Shown here: piece by piece, positions 47,144 to 59,094 of the stretch | How positions within the stretch are numbered: position 1 is the first letter of the stretch | How the letters are laid out: each line of letters begins with the position of its first letter | Source of the DNA: Artemia franciscana | Lineage: Eukaryota; Arthropoda; Branchiopoda; Anostraca; Artemiidae | Length of the DNA stretch: 64,000 nt | Reading direction: 5' to 3' | NCBI RefSeq assembly: GCF_032884065.1 | Contig: NC_088866.1 | Coordinates: 48,395,490 to 48,459,489, forward strand | Translations under genes and position numbers: made by a program | The notes under the pieces: model-generated | The model's input: the letters and a program-made list of their open reading frames with translations, nothing else | What the model was told of the DNA's origin: nothing | The model's database searches: none

Positions 47144-47773
47144 GGTAAAATTCTAGTTAAGTGACTTCTTGCTATCTCAGAAAGGGTTTAGGTTAGGAAA
47201 ATGAAACTTTCAGGGATGAATCTATAGACTAAAGTATGTCCCAGGAAGGTATTTTGAAGCAACTACCTCCACTCCTTCTCCCTCCAAAAGGCCCTGACCT
47301 TAGATGACCTTTAAAAATATGTGTGTTATAAAAGTGAAACCTTGCAAAATAGATCTTCTGCTTAATTGAAGCAAAACAAAATTGTTTTCAGCTTCATAAC
47401 TTTGCTCAATTCCATTTTATTAGGTTCCAAAGATATGCAAATACATTTCCTAAATTTTGAAAAAAAAAACATTGATATGGCTCAAAATTCTATTCAAATA
47501 ACAGGAATTGCATTTTCAGAACAAAAGGCAGAGAAAAAGCAACTATGTAACTGAAAATTAAGGTAAAATGTTGTTTTGTCAAAATTTCAATAGGTATAGA
47601 CCTGTCATGTGGGCAAATTTTAGAGCCCTCTAGGGGGAGAAGGAGTGGAGGTGGGTACTTTAAAATATCTTCCCAGGACATACTTTAGCCTGTAGACCTG
47701 TCCCTGAAAGTTTCATTTTCCTAACCTAAACCCTTTCTGAGATAGCAAGAAGTCAATTAACTAGAATTTTACC
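47144..47773 (-). mobile_element. MITE family M, complete reverse-oriented copy
   Basis: The 630-bp element begins GGTAAAATTCTAGTTAAGTG and ends TAGAATTTTACC. The arms are inverted repeats of about 160 bp. The flanks CATTATGT (47,136-47,143) and CATTATGC (47,774-47,781) are an 8-bp duplication with one mismatch. The interior is the reverse complement of the copy at 35,426. No gene. Confidence 0.9.
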
Positions 47774-48424
47774 CATTATGCTTCTTGAATTAGAGCTAAA
47801 TCTTTTCAGGACATTATGGATGAATGAATTAATCTAGCATTTTTAAGATTTACCATATAGAATAAGCAATGTGGGTGAAGTTGATTATGGCTTCAAAAAT
47901 TTTTCTTGTCAAAAGTAAACAAAAAATACCCCATTAGATAAAATACTTAACAGTTTCAATAGTTAAGGCTATTTCTCTTTACTTTTTGGGCTAATAAGTA
48001 TCTCTACAGGTTTTACAGGCTCACCAAATTCGCTCTGATTTTCTACTGTCTCATGAAGAACTTTCTAATTTTATAAAGAACTTTCCCATGTTTTGATTAT
48101 TTCCAGAAAAATATAACATATACTTTACATATAAGGTAAAACTGCAGACAATAGCCAGTAAATATATGATTTGGACTTGAAAAAAGAAGATACACATGAA
48201 ACACATATTTCACATGGTTCCATAGGAAAATTGTGATTGCAAAATAAAACTGTAGTCAAAATATAGATCTTGCACTATGCTGTAAAAATTTGGAATTTTA
48301 TTAGAAAGTTTTCTACACTGCAAAATTATACTTCTATGACAGTTGGCTTGCAGCAAAAATAATCTTGTTTTTTGAAGCAAAAGTGTAATTAATACCAAAA
48401 ATTTATACACCATGTTAATTATCT

Positions 48425-48660
48425 ATTTTAACTGAAAGTGAGGAACAACATTAAAACCTAAAATAAACAGATATTATTCTGTATATAAAGAGGACTACTC
48501 ACCTCTCTAGTCTATGGCTCTATAAACCAAAATTTTTAGTGCTTTAAACCTTCTTATTCCGTTTTAATGACAAATGTGTTTCTGTAGTTTTTTTTTTGAA
48601 GAGTCAGGACAAAAACTCAAACTTTAGTGTAAAGTGCAAGAAATTTAGGAGTGGCAGTCT
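48425..48660 (+). repeat. Decayed foldback of family A
   Basis: TTAACTGAAAGTGAGGAACAAC, then AAATAAACAGATATTATTC, and later CAAACTTTAGTGTAAAGTGC follow the foldback order of family A, but the right arm is incomplete. Confidence 0.65.
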
Positions 48661-49755
48661 CTTGTCAGGAAGTTTTATTAATTTTGGTTATGTGTCTACT
48701 TTTGTTTGACTTTAGGTTTCAAAATTAAAGCAATTTTAATAACATTTGCACCATATCAAGATTTGTTATCAAATTTAAGGTATAGTAACATTTAAGATGG
48801 TCTAATTAAGGCATTTCAGAGGTTCAAACTAGTTTCCTTGCCTTCATTTGTGGTATAGATCTATTTTTTAAGAGGGGCTTGTAATAGTTACAGACATTTC
48901 AAAAGTCCCTTACATGTCATAATTTAGACTCTAGATTCATTCCAGAAAATTTTATTTGCCTATCTTAACTACTGTAAAAGATGAGAGAAGGTCTCTCTTA
49001 GAATTTTGTTGGTGATATGTAAATCTTAACTTCATAAAAAATAACTCTTTTCCTTAATTTTGGTGTGAGTCTGATTTTCTTATGATTTTCAGTCATATTT
49101 ACATTTGTCTAGAATTCAGGATCTAGATTCAGAGTAAATTGGTCTAGTTTCAGGAGACTTACTACATTTTAGAGCTTTATCTATTGACCTATAATGCTCA
49201 ATAAATCATTCAACAAATTGTTGTTGGGTTTGGCCCATGTATAACTTTTCACAAGAACAAGGAATACTATACACACCACTGTCTAAATTGCAATGAGTCA
49301 GACCCTTCTCAGAACTTGGAAATCTACTTAATGGTCCAATTGACTCAAAGTATGTATCAATGTTATATTTGCATAAAGTTTTTCACCTAGACCAGATACT
49401 TAGAGTAAAGAAATATAACTTTTTTTCAAATTCAATTTGGAAGAATGTTAAATTGTGTTTATTATATTATTTGTTTAATGTTTCTATTTTATAATATTTT
49501 GTTTATGAATTTAGTAAGATAACCACTACAAAATAAAATGCTCTTTAAATATGATGATGCTGAATCAAGATATTCCTGGGAACAAATTCTAAAAACCCTA
49601 TCAACTAATGAAATCACAACTCCACTTTTTGCTGAAACTGGGTGGCTGTAGTCCTACTGGACATAGTCATGCTGCTGTAGTCCTCTATGGTCTGCTCATT
49701 TTGAGATTTTTTCACTCTTTGTTTTGTCATGGCTATCCATTTCAGCATTAGATCT
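48661..49755. other. No recognised gene
   Basis: AT-rich DNA. I see no supported ORF and no relation to the other families. Confidence 0.4.
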
Positions 49756-49759
49756 TTCA

Positions 49760-51850
49760 TTAGGTAAATCAATTGACACTATTTGTATCTAGGTTGCCAA
49801 AATGGCATATCTGCAGTTTTTCAGGAACAACCAAGTTTATTAAGTTGAAACTTCCAGGAAATATTGGGCTAAACCAAAAAACCCTTTGTTGCCAAAATCA
49901 GCATATTTGCACTGATGTGGGTATTCAGGGAGATCTTGAAATAAACCAAAATACACTTGATGTATCCAGGTGGTCAAAAAGGCATCCCTGCAAAATCTTT
50001 GGAACAGCTTAGGGGCAGGGTACATTGAGTAGGATGCTGAACTAGGTTGTCAAAGTGTCCTGAAGATTTTTAGGAACAGCCAAGAGTGTTTGGGATCAAT
50101 ATATCAGATATTCAAGGAATATCTAAACCTTCAAGGAATGTTGAGGGGGTGTTGAACTAGGTCAAAATACAGAATATGAACTCAGGTTGTCAAAATTTTA
50201 TGTCTACAGTATTGTGGGATCAGCTAAAGATACTAAATTTAAACTTTTAGGGTAGGTTGAGAGAGAGATGTTGAGCTAAATTAAATGTCACTATGGGTAT
50301 CCTGTTTGGTAAAATAGTGTATCTATAATATCTTGGCAATGGTTAAAGCTATTGAGTTAAAACTTCAAGGGAATTGTGTATAACTTTAATAAAAAGAAAT
50401 TATGTGCTTGCAGTTTGTCAAAAGAGCCTGTCTGCAGTACCTCAGAAACTGTTACTGGGTGAAAAATTTTGGGTGAAGTTGAGTTGGTTATCAAACTAAA
50501 TAAAAAAATTAAATACTATAACCTATGTGTCTAAATTGTCAAAAGGAGCATATTTTGTAGGCTATATTGGAAATACTAGAGTAGTGTCCCATTATACTAT
50601 AGAATAATATAATGAGATATAAAGCCTAAAAACGAAAAAAGCAATTCAGAGCTGAAAAAACTTGATAAATTAGTTACGTGGTGAAATATATGTGCATTTT
50701 TTGCCAAAATCGTGTAATTGCAACATCTCAGGGACAAATAAGAGCATTAGGTTGAAACTTTCAGAGAATGCATAGGAAGATGTTGAACTAAATCAAAAGA
50801 CAATATGTATATCTAGGTTGTCAAAACCAATATGTGCAGTATCTCATGAACGGCTAGGTGCTTTGAATTTAAACTTCAGTATCTATGTAAAGAACAAATT
50901 GTGGGGATATTTTACTATATCCGTAGTGGAGAAAGAGATAATTGAAATTCAAAATTAAAAGCTCTAATCCTCTTTATGTGGATCAAAAGTGATTGAAGAG
51001 TAACGAGTCCCTCTCCTCTGCCCTTTTTTCTACCCACCCCTCAACTCCAAAGACATGTGATCAAAATTTTAGATAGCCATTTCTCATCTGAAAGGTTCAA
51101 CAAATGTGTTTCAATATATAACATACCCCACAATCCCTGAGACAAGACTTGGAAAATATACACTATGTTAATATATATGTAATTAAAATAAAAGTGGGCA
51201 TGTTTAATCCTGGGTGTCTTGATAGGCTTTCAACTTTTAAAGGGCATTCTTTGGGCAAAGAAAATAATATATTTTGTCAGGAGTGGAGGGGGTTCTGAAA
51301 ATGGGCCAGACTCTTTGTTCCTAATGAGGTATATTTTGAGTTAACTCTTACAGATTGTTCATGTAGCTGTACACAAGATGTATAGAATATCTTGGGAATA
51401 GCTTGGTGGATTGAGTTCAAACTTTCAGGAACTGTTTGAGAAAGAAAATGGGAGGTTGGGCAAGAGTTATTTACATTTTTTTGAGGCTTGGAGGGTGAAA
51501 GGGCTGTTTGTTCTTTTGTGTCCAATCCAGGCATAAATAACGTTTTTCACTGTAAGCTACTATGAGATCTGGAATAATTTATGTAGAGCTAAGTAGCTAG
51601 ATATTTCAATGGGTACTATCTGCTGTCATGTTATCAATATGGTGTACATGCAATATCTTGGTAATGGGCTAGGTTATTAAACTGATACTTTCAGGGAATG
51701 TTCGAGGGGGGGGGGAGCTGAATTGTCGCCAAGTGGAAAGGTTAGAGCTAAATCAAAACACTTGTACATCCAGATAATGAAAAAACATATCCGCAATATA
51801 TTGAAAAGAGATACCAAACCACTTGAAACCTCAAGGGAATATATGCGGGG
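49760..51850 (+). repeat. Degenerate ~125-bp phrase array (family P)
   Basis: A three-part phrase recurs: AGGTTGTCAAAA-like, then TATCTGCAGTATCTCAGGAAC-like, then TTGAAACTTTCAGGGAAT followed by GATGTTGAACTAAATCAAAAC-like. Copies of the first part are near 49,789, 49,966, 50,044, 50,182, 50,302, 50,412, 50,533, 50,700 and 50,815, so most spacings are 80-175 bp and cluster around 120. Weaker copies continue to about 51,830, interrupted near 50,930-51,200 by family A-like sequence. The short ORFs are not conserved between units, so I read it as non-coding. Confidence 0.75.
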
Positions 51851-52469
51851 GAGGGAGGTTTAAGTTTACAAAGAGAGGCAGGTGGTAGATAGATTTCGAA
51901 ATTTTACTGGGAGAAGCCAAGGAAAGAAATCCAATTTAAAAAAAAACGTGGCTCTATTGAAACTTTGTATGAAATATTCTTTTTTTTATGCTGATCTGCT
52001 TTAAAATTTAGGCCATGGCGAAATTTAGATTAAATTTTAAATAAAATTTAGGCCAGCTTAATTCTAAGTTCCAGAACCAAGAGAATCTGAATCAGGAAAT
52101 AAATCTGGCTGCATTGACTCTTGACCACCTATTTTTATTTTTCAAACAAAAAATTCGAATCCTTTTTAATAAATGAACCTGAAATATCATGCATTAAAAA
52201 AGCAGTCAAATCACAATTTGATTGAACACAATTTTTTCCATAAAATGCATTCAATATTTGTCTGTATTCAAGGATTATAACATGATGAACGTCAGGATTG
52301 GTTCAGCCCTTTGGAAGGTCAAAGATTATGGAGACTTTTAGTTCTTTTGAACAATATTCCCCCTCCACCCCCCTAAAAGTCCACACTAAAACTTTTATTA
52401 ATATCTTTAGTTTTATTAAACTTTTATTAATATTAATTTTGTTAATATTGATATAAGAAAATGAAAGAG

Positions 52470-53660
52470 CTATCAAACTGTTCATGGTAACGAACTGTAA
52501 GTAAGATGCAATGCAGCTCAATAGCAATTGACACTTAGAAGCAGATTTTTGATAACAATAGAAACATCAAAAGAATCGATTTTTGATGCTTATCCAAAAT
52601 ATATAAAATTCATCAAATTTAGTGGTACTCATCAAAAGTTACAAGTCTGAGAAATTTTGTCAAATTTCTTAAAAAGATGGAAACACCCCGAAAACAACAA
52701 GTGATCTTAAAGAAAATCATCCCATCAGATTCGACTTACCAGATAACCCTACTGTAGAGGTTTCAAGCTCCTATATGTAAAAAAGTGGAATTTTGCTTTC
52801 TTTTGCCAGTTGAAAGATCATGGATGCATGTTTAGTTATTTTTATTTTGTCAGTTTTTTTCCAGGGGTAATCATATCGAACGAGCGATCATGAAAAATCA
52901 GGAGAGGGCTCATTTGATCGAAAATCAAAAGTTCTAGTGTCCCTTTTAAGTGACGAAAAATGTTGTATGGCAGCTAGCCCACCTCCCTTGCTCTTTTTAT
53001 CCGAAGTCGCCTGATCAAAATTTAGAGATTTTACCATTTTGCCATTTTGTTCAGCATAGTCGAAAAATCTAATAATTATGTTTTTGAGGGTGAATTAACC
53101 CCTCACTGTCCCCGGGAGAAGGGCTGCAAATTATGAACTTTGCCCTTTGCTTAGATATAGTATTGATTATTGGAAAGTATGCAGACGTTTTCAGGAGGAT
53201 TTTTCTGGTGTTGGGGGGGGGGGGGGTTGGGGGTTACTTGGCAGGGTTTGGGGAAGGGAATTTTCCATGGAGGGGGGGGGGGGTAGATTTCCAAGCACTT
53301 GAAAAACGATCAGAAATTAAATAAAAAAAAAACTTTTTTTAAACTGAAAGTCAGGATCAACATTAAAAATGAAAACGAACAGAAATTATTAGGCCTACAT
53401 ATATGAGGGAGGTCACCCCCTCGTCAATGCCTCGCTCCTAACATTAAATATTTTTTAAGTACTTTTGAAAGAGCTATTTATTCGAATGAATCAGCCTTTG
53501 TGATTCAGGAGTCATTCTTAAAGAATTGGGACACAATTCGAACTTTAGAGTAAAGAACGAGGTATTGACGAGGGGGCAACCCCCCTTATGTATGTAATAA
53601 TTTCTGTTCGTTTTAAGTGTTAATGGTGCTGCTTATTTTCCATTATTTTTTTTATTATTT
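52470..53660 (+). repeat. Foldback repeat family A, copy 3
   Basis: Head hairpin phrase CATGGTAACGAACTGTAAG, then the body with CATATCGAACGAGCGATC, G-runs near 53,214 and 53,271, and the terminal foldback at about 53,320-53,655 (AAACGAACAGAAATTATTAG ... ACTTTAGAGTAAAGAACGAG). It has diverged from copies 1 and 2 but keeps the same order. Confidence 0.78.
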
Positions 53661-53715
53661 AATATTAAACCAAAGACGAACAGTAGTATAGTTATATAAT
53701 AATAATTTAATCAAC

Positions 53716-56700
53716 CCTTGGGAAGAGGCCTGAAAGTTAGGCAATTCATCCACTGTTTACACACAGTATGCTACTGAGAAAAGTGGATACGCTTGACCTT
53801 TACTTCGCAAAAAGACGAAGAAAATTCGGGTGAGCCTTTTGGATCATGCTGAGAGGAGTGTTGAACTAAATCAAAACACGTTATGTGCAAATGGCTTATC
53901 AAAAGGGGGTAACTCAAGAATGACTGAGCTTATTAGCTTGGAACTTTCAGGAGATGATAAGGAAAATGATCAATTGACCAAAACGGTACTATTTGCACGC
54001 TACTACTTCTACAACTACAATTGCTACCATCACTAGTACTAATAATACCACTAAAACTACTGCTTTTGTAGCAAGTACTGCCAAACCCTATGATATTGGA
54101 AAAACATCTGAGGAAATGTTGAGACGAACGAAACTAAATCAAATATTGAGGGGAAAGAACTAAATCATAGAATAGTATATACATACAGATTATCAAATGG
54201 CATTCCAGCAATATTTTTTGAACAGCTTACCATGCCAAGACCAAAGTCGCAGGCATCATGAAGGGGATGTTCAACTGCTCCAAAGGCAACATATGCGTGC
54301 TACTACTGCTATTATTGGTGTTGCAACTACTATTACTAGTACTACTAATATGAGATTAATACTGCCACTACTTTTCCTACTGCTACCACTACTGCTATCA
54401 CCTTATTTCGAACTTGCTAGCGATATGGACGAATCTAGTGTGTGCCAGTCAGTGATGAAAGGGCTACAGGACACCTGCTGCATCCCATTGTGTGGGCCAT
54501 GGTTTAGTCACCAAAGCCACGGTTTAGTCAACCAACTTCTGAAAGTTTTGGGGCATAATAAGTGAGATGTTCACCCGACTAAAAGGCAACATGTACCTGC
54601 TACAGCTGCTATTAATACTGCTGCTACTATTGTCACTGCTACTACTAATAACACAACCCTTTTACTGCTACAACTGCTCATACTGCTAACACTAGTGCTA
54701 TGATACTAGAACTATTATGGCAAAGCGTATGAAAGTGAAAATCTGACAGAAAATTGAGAGAATATTTGAACTAAACTAAAACACAATATGCGCAGGCAGA
54801 TTGTCAAAAGGCTGTGTCTCCAAAATATTTTTGGGTATTAAGTTGGAACTGTTAGAGAGTGCTTAAGCAGGAAGATCACTCGACCAAAAAGTAATATGTG
54901 CATGCTACTACTAATACTACTTTCACTGCTACTATTACTACTACTACTACTACTACTGCAACTTAACTAATCAAACTAATACTTTAATTGCAACTACTTG
55001 TAAGGCTAAGAGAACTAAGATGAAAAAGACATCAAAAAAGGGTTAAAAGGGTGCATCAGCAATATGTTTGGAACGGCTTACCGAATCAAGGTGATACTTC
55101 CGGGGTATCATAAGTGGAAAGTTCAACTGATCAAAAGGCGATATGAACATGCTACTGCTGCTACAACTGCTACTACTGCTACTAATACAACTGCTACTTT
55201 TACAGCAACTACTTGTAAGGTTGAAGGAATTAAGATGATAATTTCAAGAAGTGTATGAATATGCGGGTTATCGAAGGGTATATTGGTAATGTCATTGCAT
55301 TGTATAATTGCATTAAGTTGAAACTTCAAGCATTTCATTAGGAGGATGTTCAACTGACCAAAACTTTTAACACTATATTTTAATATAGTGTTAAAAATTT
55401 TAACACTTCTGATAATATTTCAACACTACTGGTAATTTTAACACTAGGCAACGTTTTAACCCTACTGGTACTAGTGCTATTACTATTAATGCTAGTAATA
55501 ATGCAACTAATACTACTACTGTGAATACTACTACAACTATGCCTAATAGTATTAAGGTGAAATTTTCACGGAATTTTTATGGGGGGTGAGTTGAATCACA
55601 CCCACCGTCTGTATGCAAATTCTAAAAAGGGCATATCAGCAATAGCTTAGGAACAGTATTGTGTTTGAAGTTGAAACTTACAGGGCTTGTTGTGGGGGAT
55701 GTTGAACTAACGAAACAACATTATTTGCATCTTAATGCTGCTGCTTCTACTCATACTACTACTGCTGCTACTATTATTACTATTACTACTAAAGCAAGGG
55801 CTAATACTATAAATTCTACTTTTGCTAGCCTAATACCCTTACTGCTACTCCTGTTACCACGGGTACTACTACTGTTCCTACTCAACCTACTAAACTACCA
55901 AGGCTACTTTGCACTTAATTGGAAAAAAAACGAAAAACAAATGCCCATGGGTTGCCATCTTAATATACAAATACTGATGTTTATTCCTTAAAGTCTTAAT
56001 AGTTTTTGACTTATTAAAGTTAAGAAAGTAAAAACATTTAATATGTATTTTGTTTTCAGTAAAGTGCAAATTATATGGTCTTCAGAAGGCACGGGGATTG
56101 TCAGCCCTACTCATGTTAATTCCAGCTTCTTTTGAATTTGCCCTGATTATTTATTAGAATTTCTGTTCGTTTTGAATTTCATTTGTTTATTGATTATGAC
56201 TTGTGGTAGTTTTACGCTTGGAAGATTATTTGACTTTATTGCTGCTCATTTTTGGTTTACTGGAGCCTTTTAGTTTTCTTTGAAAAACTTATTTCGAGGG
56301 AAATTTTTTTTAAAGTAACATTGAGAAGTAGCCCCCGATCTTCCCATTGGGTTCCTAGTGACTGTATGTTCTACCGAGGAGGTTAGATTGACGTGTGCAG
56401 GTTACATACATCTGTCTGGTACTTTCATCGCAAGGCATTCCTGGGTCTGCCTCTGTGGCTTAAACCCCTTGATTGCCAATGGAGCGCAATATTCGGTAGC
56501 CCGAAATTGCAAATACGTAATATACAGACAAGGTTTTTCATTAGCGATCTTTTATGACATTAAATAAAAGAGAGAAGTTGTTTCAACTGAAATTATGGAG
56601 CAAAATTAAAACTTAAAACGAACAGGAATTATTACGAATATGAGGGGAGTTGCCCCCTCCTCAATACCTGACTTATCACGCTAAAGTTTTTTGGCACTTT

Positions 56701-57090
56701 CAAAACAGTTACTTATAGTTCTAATTAAACGATCCTTGTGTTTCAGGAGTAGTTTTAAAAGAATTGGAAGAAAATTCTAACTTTAGCGTAAAGAATGAGG
56801 TGTTGAGGAGGGAGCAACCCCCCTCATATTCATAATAATTTCTGTTTGCTTTAAATTTTAATGTTGGTCTTTGCTTTCAGTTGAAAAAAACTTGTCTTTT
56901 TTATTCAATTTCTGTTTTTTAAATAGCGCCAGGATATCTGGCTCCGCCTCCATGGAAGAAATCCCCACCCCACAGAAATATCCTGTGGAAAATTCAATCC
57001 TGACAAAAATTTACCCGGGACATTTATCCTTAACATCTCACATCTTGTGAGATCTTCTAGGACCACCGGTTCGATACGATCATCCCTGGT
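53716..57090 (+). repeat. Left arm of giant inverted repeat
   Basis: Runs from CCTTGGGAAGAGGCCTGAAAG to CGGTTCGATACGATCATCCC and matches the reverse complement of about 59,930-62,854 throughout. For example, GGCTTATCAAAAGGGGGTAAC at 53,892 mirrors 62,659-62,679. It contains family P phrases with interposed (ACT/GCT)n tracts (54,300-54,420; 54,590-54,700; 54,900-54,970; 55,140-55,210; 55,730-55,880) and a family A foldback at 56,565-56,930. About 490 bp (near 55,480-55,975) has no counterpart in the right arm. Confidence 0.92.
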
Positions 57091-57640
57091 GGAAAAATAA
57101 CAAAAACAAATAGGCCGTCATTTGTGATGTGTTATTTCTATGGAATGTAAAATTCCATACATTTTTGGATGAAAGCTTGGTCATTTTCAAAAGCCCATAT
57201 TATATTTACAATAGCAAACGGCAAATGCTAAAAATTTAATATCAAGGAAGGCTGCTCAAGCGGTGAAGAAGAGTGGCGCTATTTTAAAATATGACGGGTA
57301 TAAATTAAGGCATGCTGTATGTTTATGCATCAGGGGGGGGGAGGAGGAGGGAGGACTAAATTGTCAGCAAGCATACAACTCTCATATATCAAGATTAGTC
57401 TTGATATGTGAGAGTTGTGTCAACTGTTTTGCTCCCTCCCTCTCCGATACGATTATATATTGTAATTTCTGTTCGCTTTTGGTCTCATGTATTTCTTCAT
57501 ATTAATTTTTGTTAGTTTTGGATCTGAATTATTATATGAATTTATTTCTGCTTGTCTTTGGTTCAACACAATCTTTACTTTCTTTGATTTTTTTTTTAGT
57601 TCAATTCTTATTATTTTTTAAATTACTTCATTTTAAAAAA
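57091..57640. other. Spacer of the inverted repeat, first part
   Basis: Non-coding. Includes a 44-bp near-perfect palindrome at 57,375-57,418 (ACAACTCTCATATATCAAGA arm, TTAG centre) and a G-run near 57,333. Confidence 0.65.
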
Positions 57641-57659
57641 TTATCAACTGAATACACTG

Positions 57660-57985
57660 GCTTGACCACAAAAGGATTGTTCACAAGATTTGGTCAAACT
57701 AATAGAACCTCCAGTAGAACATGGAAAGTTTGACGGTCCCTAGCCTGTCCATTGACCAAACCTGTGATTAATTGTGGATTGACCACAAAAGGATTGTTCA
57801 CAAGGTTTGGTCAAACTAATAGAACCTAGTAGAACGTGGAAAGTTTGACAGTCCCAAACCTGTCAATTGACCAAACCTATAGTCAATTGTGGATTGACCA
57901 CAAAAGGATTGTTCGCAAGATTTGGTCAAACTAATAGAACCTCTAGTAGAACGTGGAAGGTTTGACAGTCCCAAACCTTCTCTAC
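57660..57985 (+). repeat. Minisatellite, ~116 bp x 2.8
   Basis: TTGACCACAAAAGGATTGTTC begins units at 57,662, 57,779 and 57,894 (spacings 117 and 115). Each unit continues TTTGGTCAAACTAATAGAACC, then AAAGTTTGACAGTCCC and a second ATTGACCAAACCT. The units are very similar, so the expansion is recent. Confidence 0.93.
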
Positions 57986-58179
57986 AACCAAAACTACAAC
58001 TTTTCAACAGCAAAATGTTATAACAGTTCCACTTCACGCTGTCGAGACCTGGCACCTGCACCAGGAAAAAAAAGAAAAGAAAGCTCGCTTTCCAAAACTG
58101 ACGTCTCAGAAAAATCCTCAACATCCATTGGCAGGAGTTGACCAATTCATCTGCCATAAGATGTGCTAGCCTCTTTTGA

Positions 58180-59060
58180 TAGATCAAACAGTGCGTGGTA
58201 ACGAACTGTAAGTAAATAGCGACCCGGCTCAATAGTAACCGAGAGTCTAAAAACAGAATTTTGATACCAATAGATATATCAAAAGAATTGGCCTAGTATA
58301 CTGATTTCAAATATGCAACTTTCAATATCATCTTAGCGATCAAAAGCTACAAGCCTGAGAAAATTTCTCTGATTATCGAAAAAAGGGGGAAGACCCCCTA
58401 GAAGAAATTGAGTTTTAGTGAAAATCAAACCATCAGGTTCAGCATATCAAAGAACCCTACTGTTGAGGTATCAAAATCCTATCTGCAAAAATGTGGAATT
58501 TTGTAATTTTTGACAGAAGAAAGACTATGTATGCGGGTTTATTTCTTATTGTTTTTCCCCTGGGGTAATCGTATCGACCCAGTGGGCCGAGAACGCTGAG
58601 AGAGGGCTCATTCTAATGGAGATTAAAAGTTCCAGTGCCCTTTTTCAGTCACAAAAAATGGAGGGCAACTAGGCCCGCGCCAATTTTTTCTCCAATATCG
58701 TCCACTCAAAATTTTGAGATAGCTGTTTTGTTCATCGCAGTTGAAAGGCCCAATAACTATGTCTGGAAATAACATAACCCCCTACAGCCCCATGGGGAAA
58801 GGCTTTTAAGTTATAAAATTTGCCCATTGTTTACGTGTATCATTTGTTATTGGGAAGTATGCATACATTTTTCGAGTAGGGAGAGGAGGACGAGTTATCT
58901 GCTGGGGGAATTTTGTACGGGGAGAATTTTCCATGGAGAGTGAAGTTTCCAGGGGGAGGGGTGATCTTTTCTGGGGAAATTTTACACTGAGTGAATTTGT
59001 CAGAATTCCTACACGAAATTTCTTTATGTCTTGCTTTCTCTTTACCGATCCAATTTAACT
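58180..59060 (+). repeat. Foldback repeat family A, copy 4
   Basis: Head GATCAAACAGTGCGTGGTAAC, then CGAACTGTAAGTAAATAGCG, the body phrases GTATCGACCCAGTGGGCC and GAGGGCTCATTCTAATGG, and the TTTTTCGAGTAGGG segment. It merges directly into the duplicated block at 59,060, which supplies the terminal foldback. Confidence 0.78.
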
Positions 59061-59094
59061 CATGGAGATGTTAAGGATAAATGTCCCCGGTAAA

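Noticed and set aside
54197-54565. 122-aa frame with Leu-rich hydrophobic stretch (membrane-like); similar frames at 55,659-55,991 and 62,162-62,371
   Set aside because: The hydrophobic run is the translation of (CTA/CTG)n-type trinucleotide tracts inside a tandem repeat. Frames are not kept between units.
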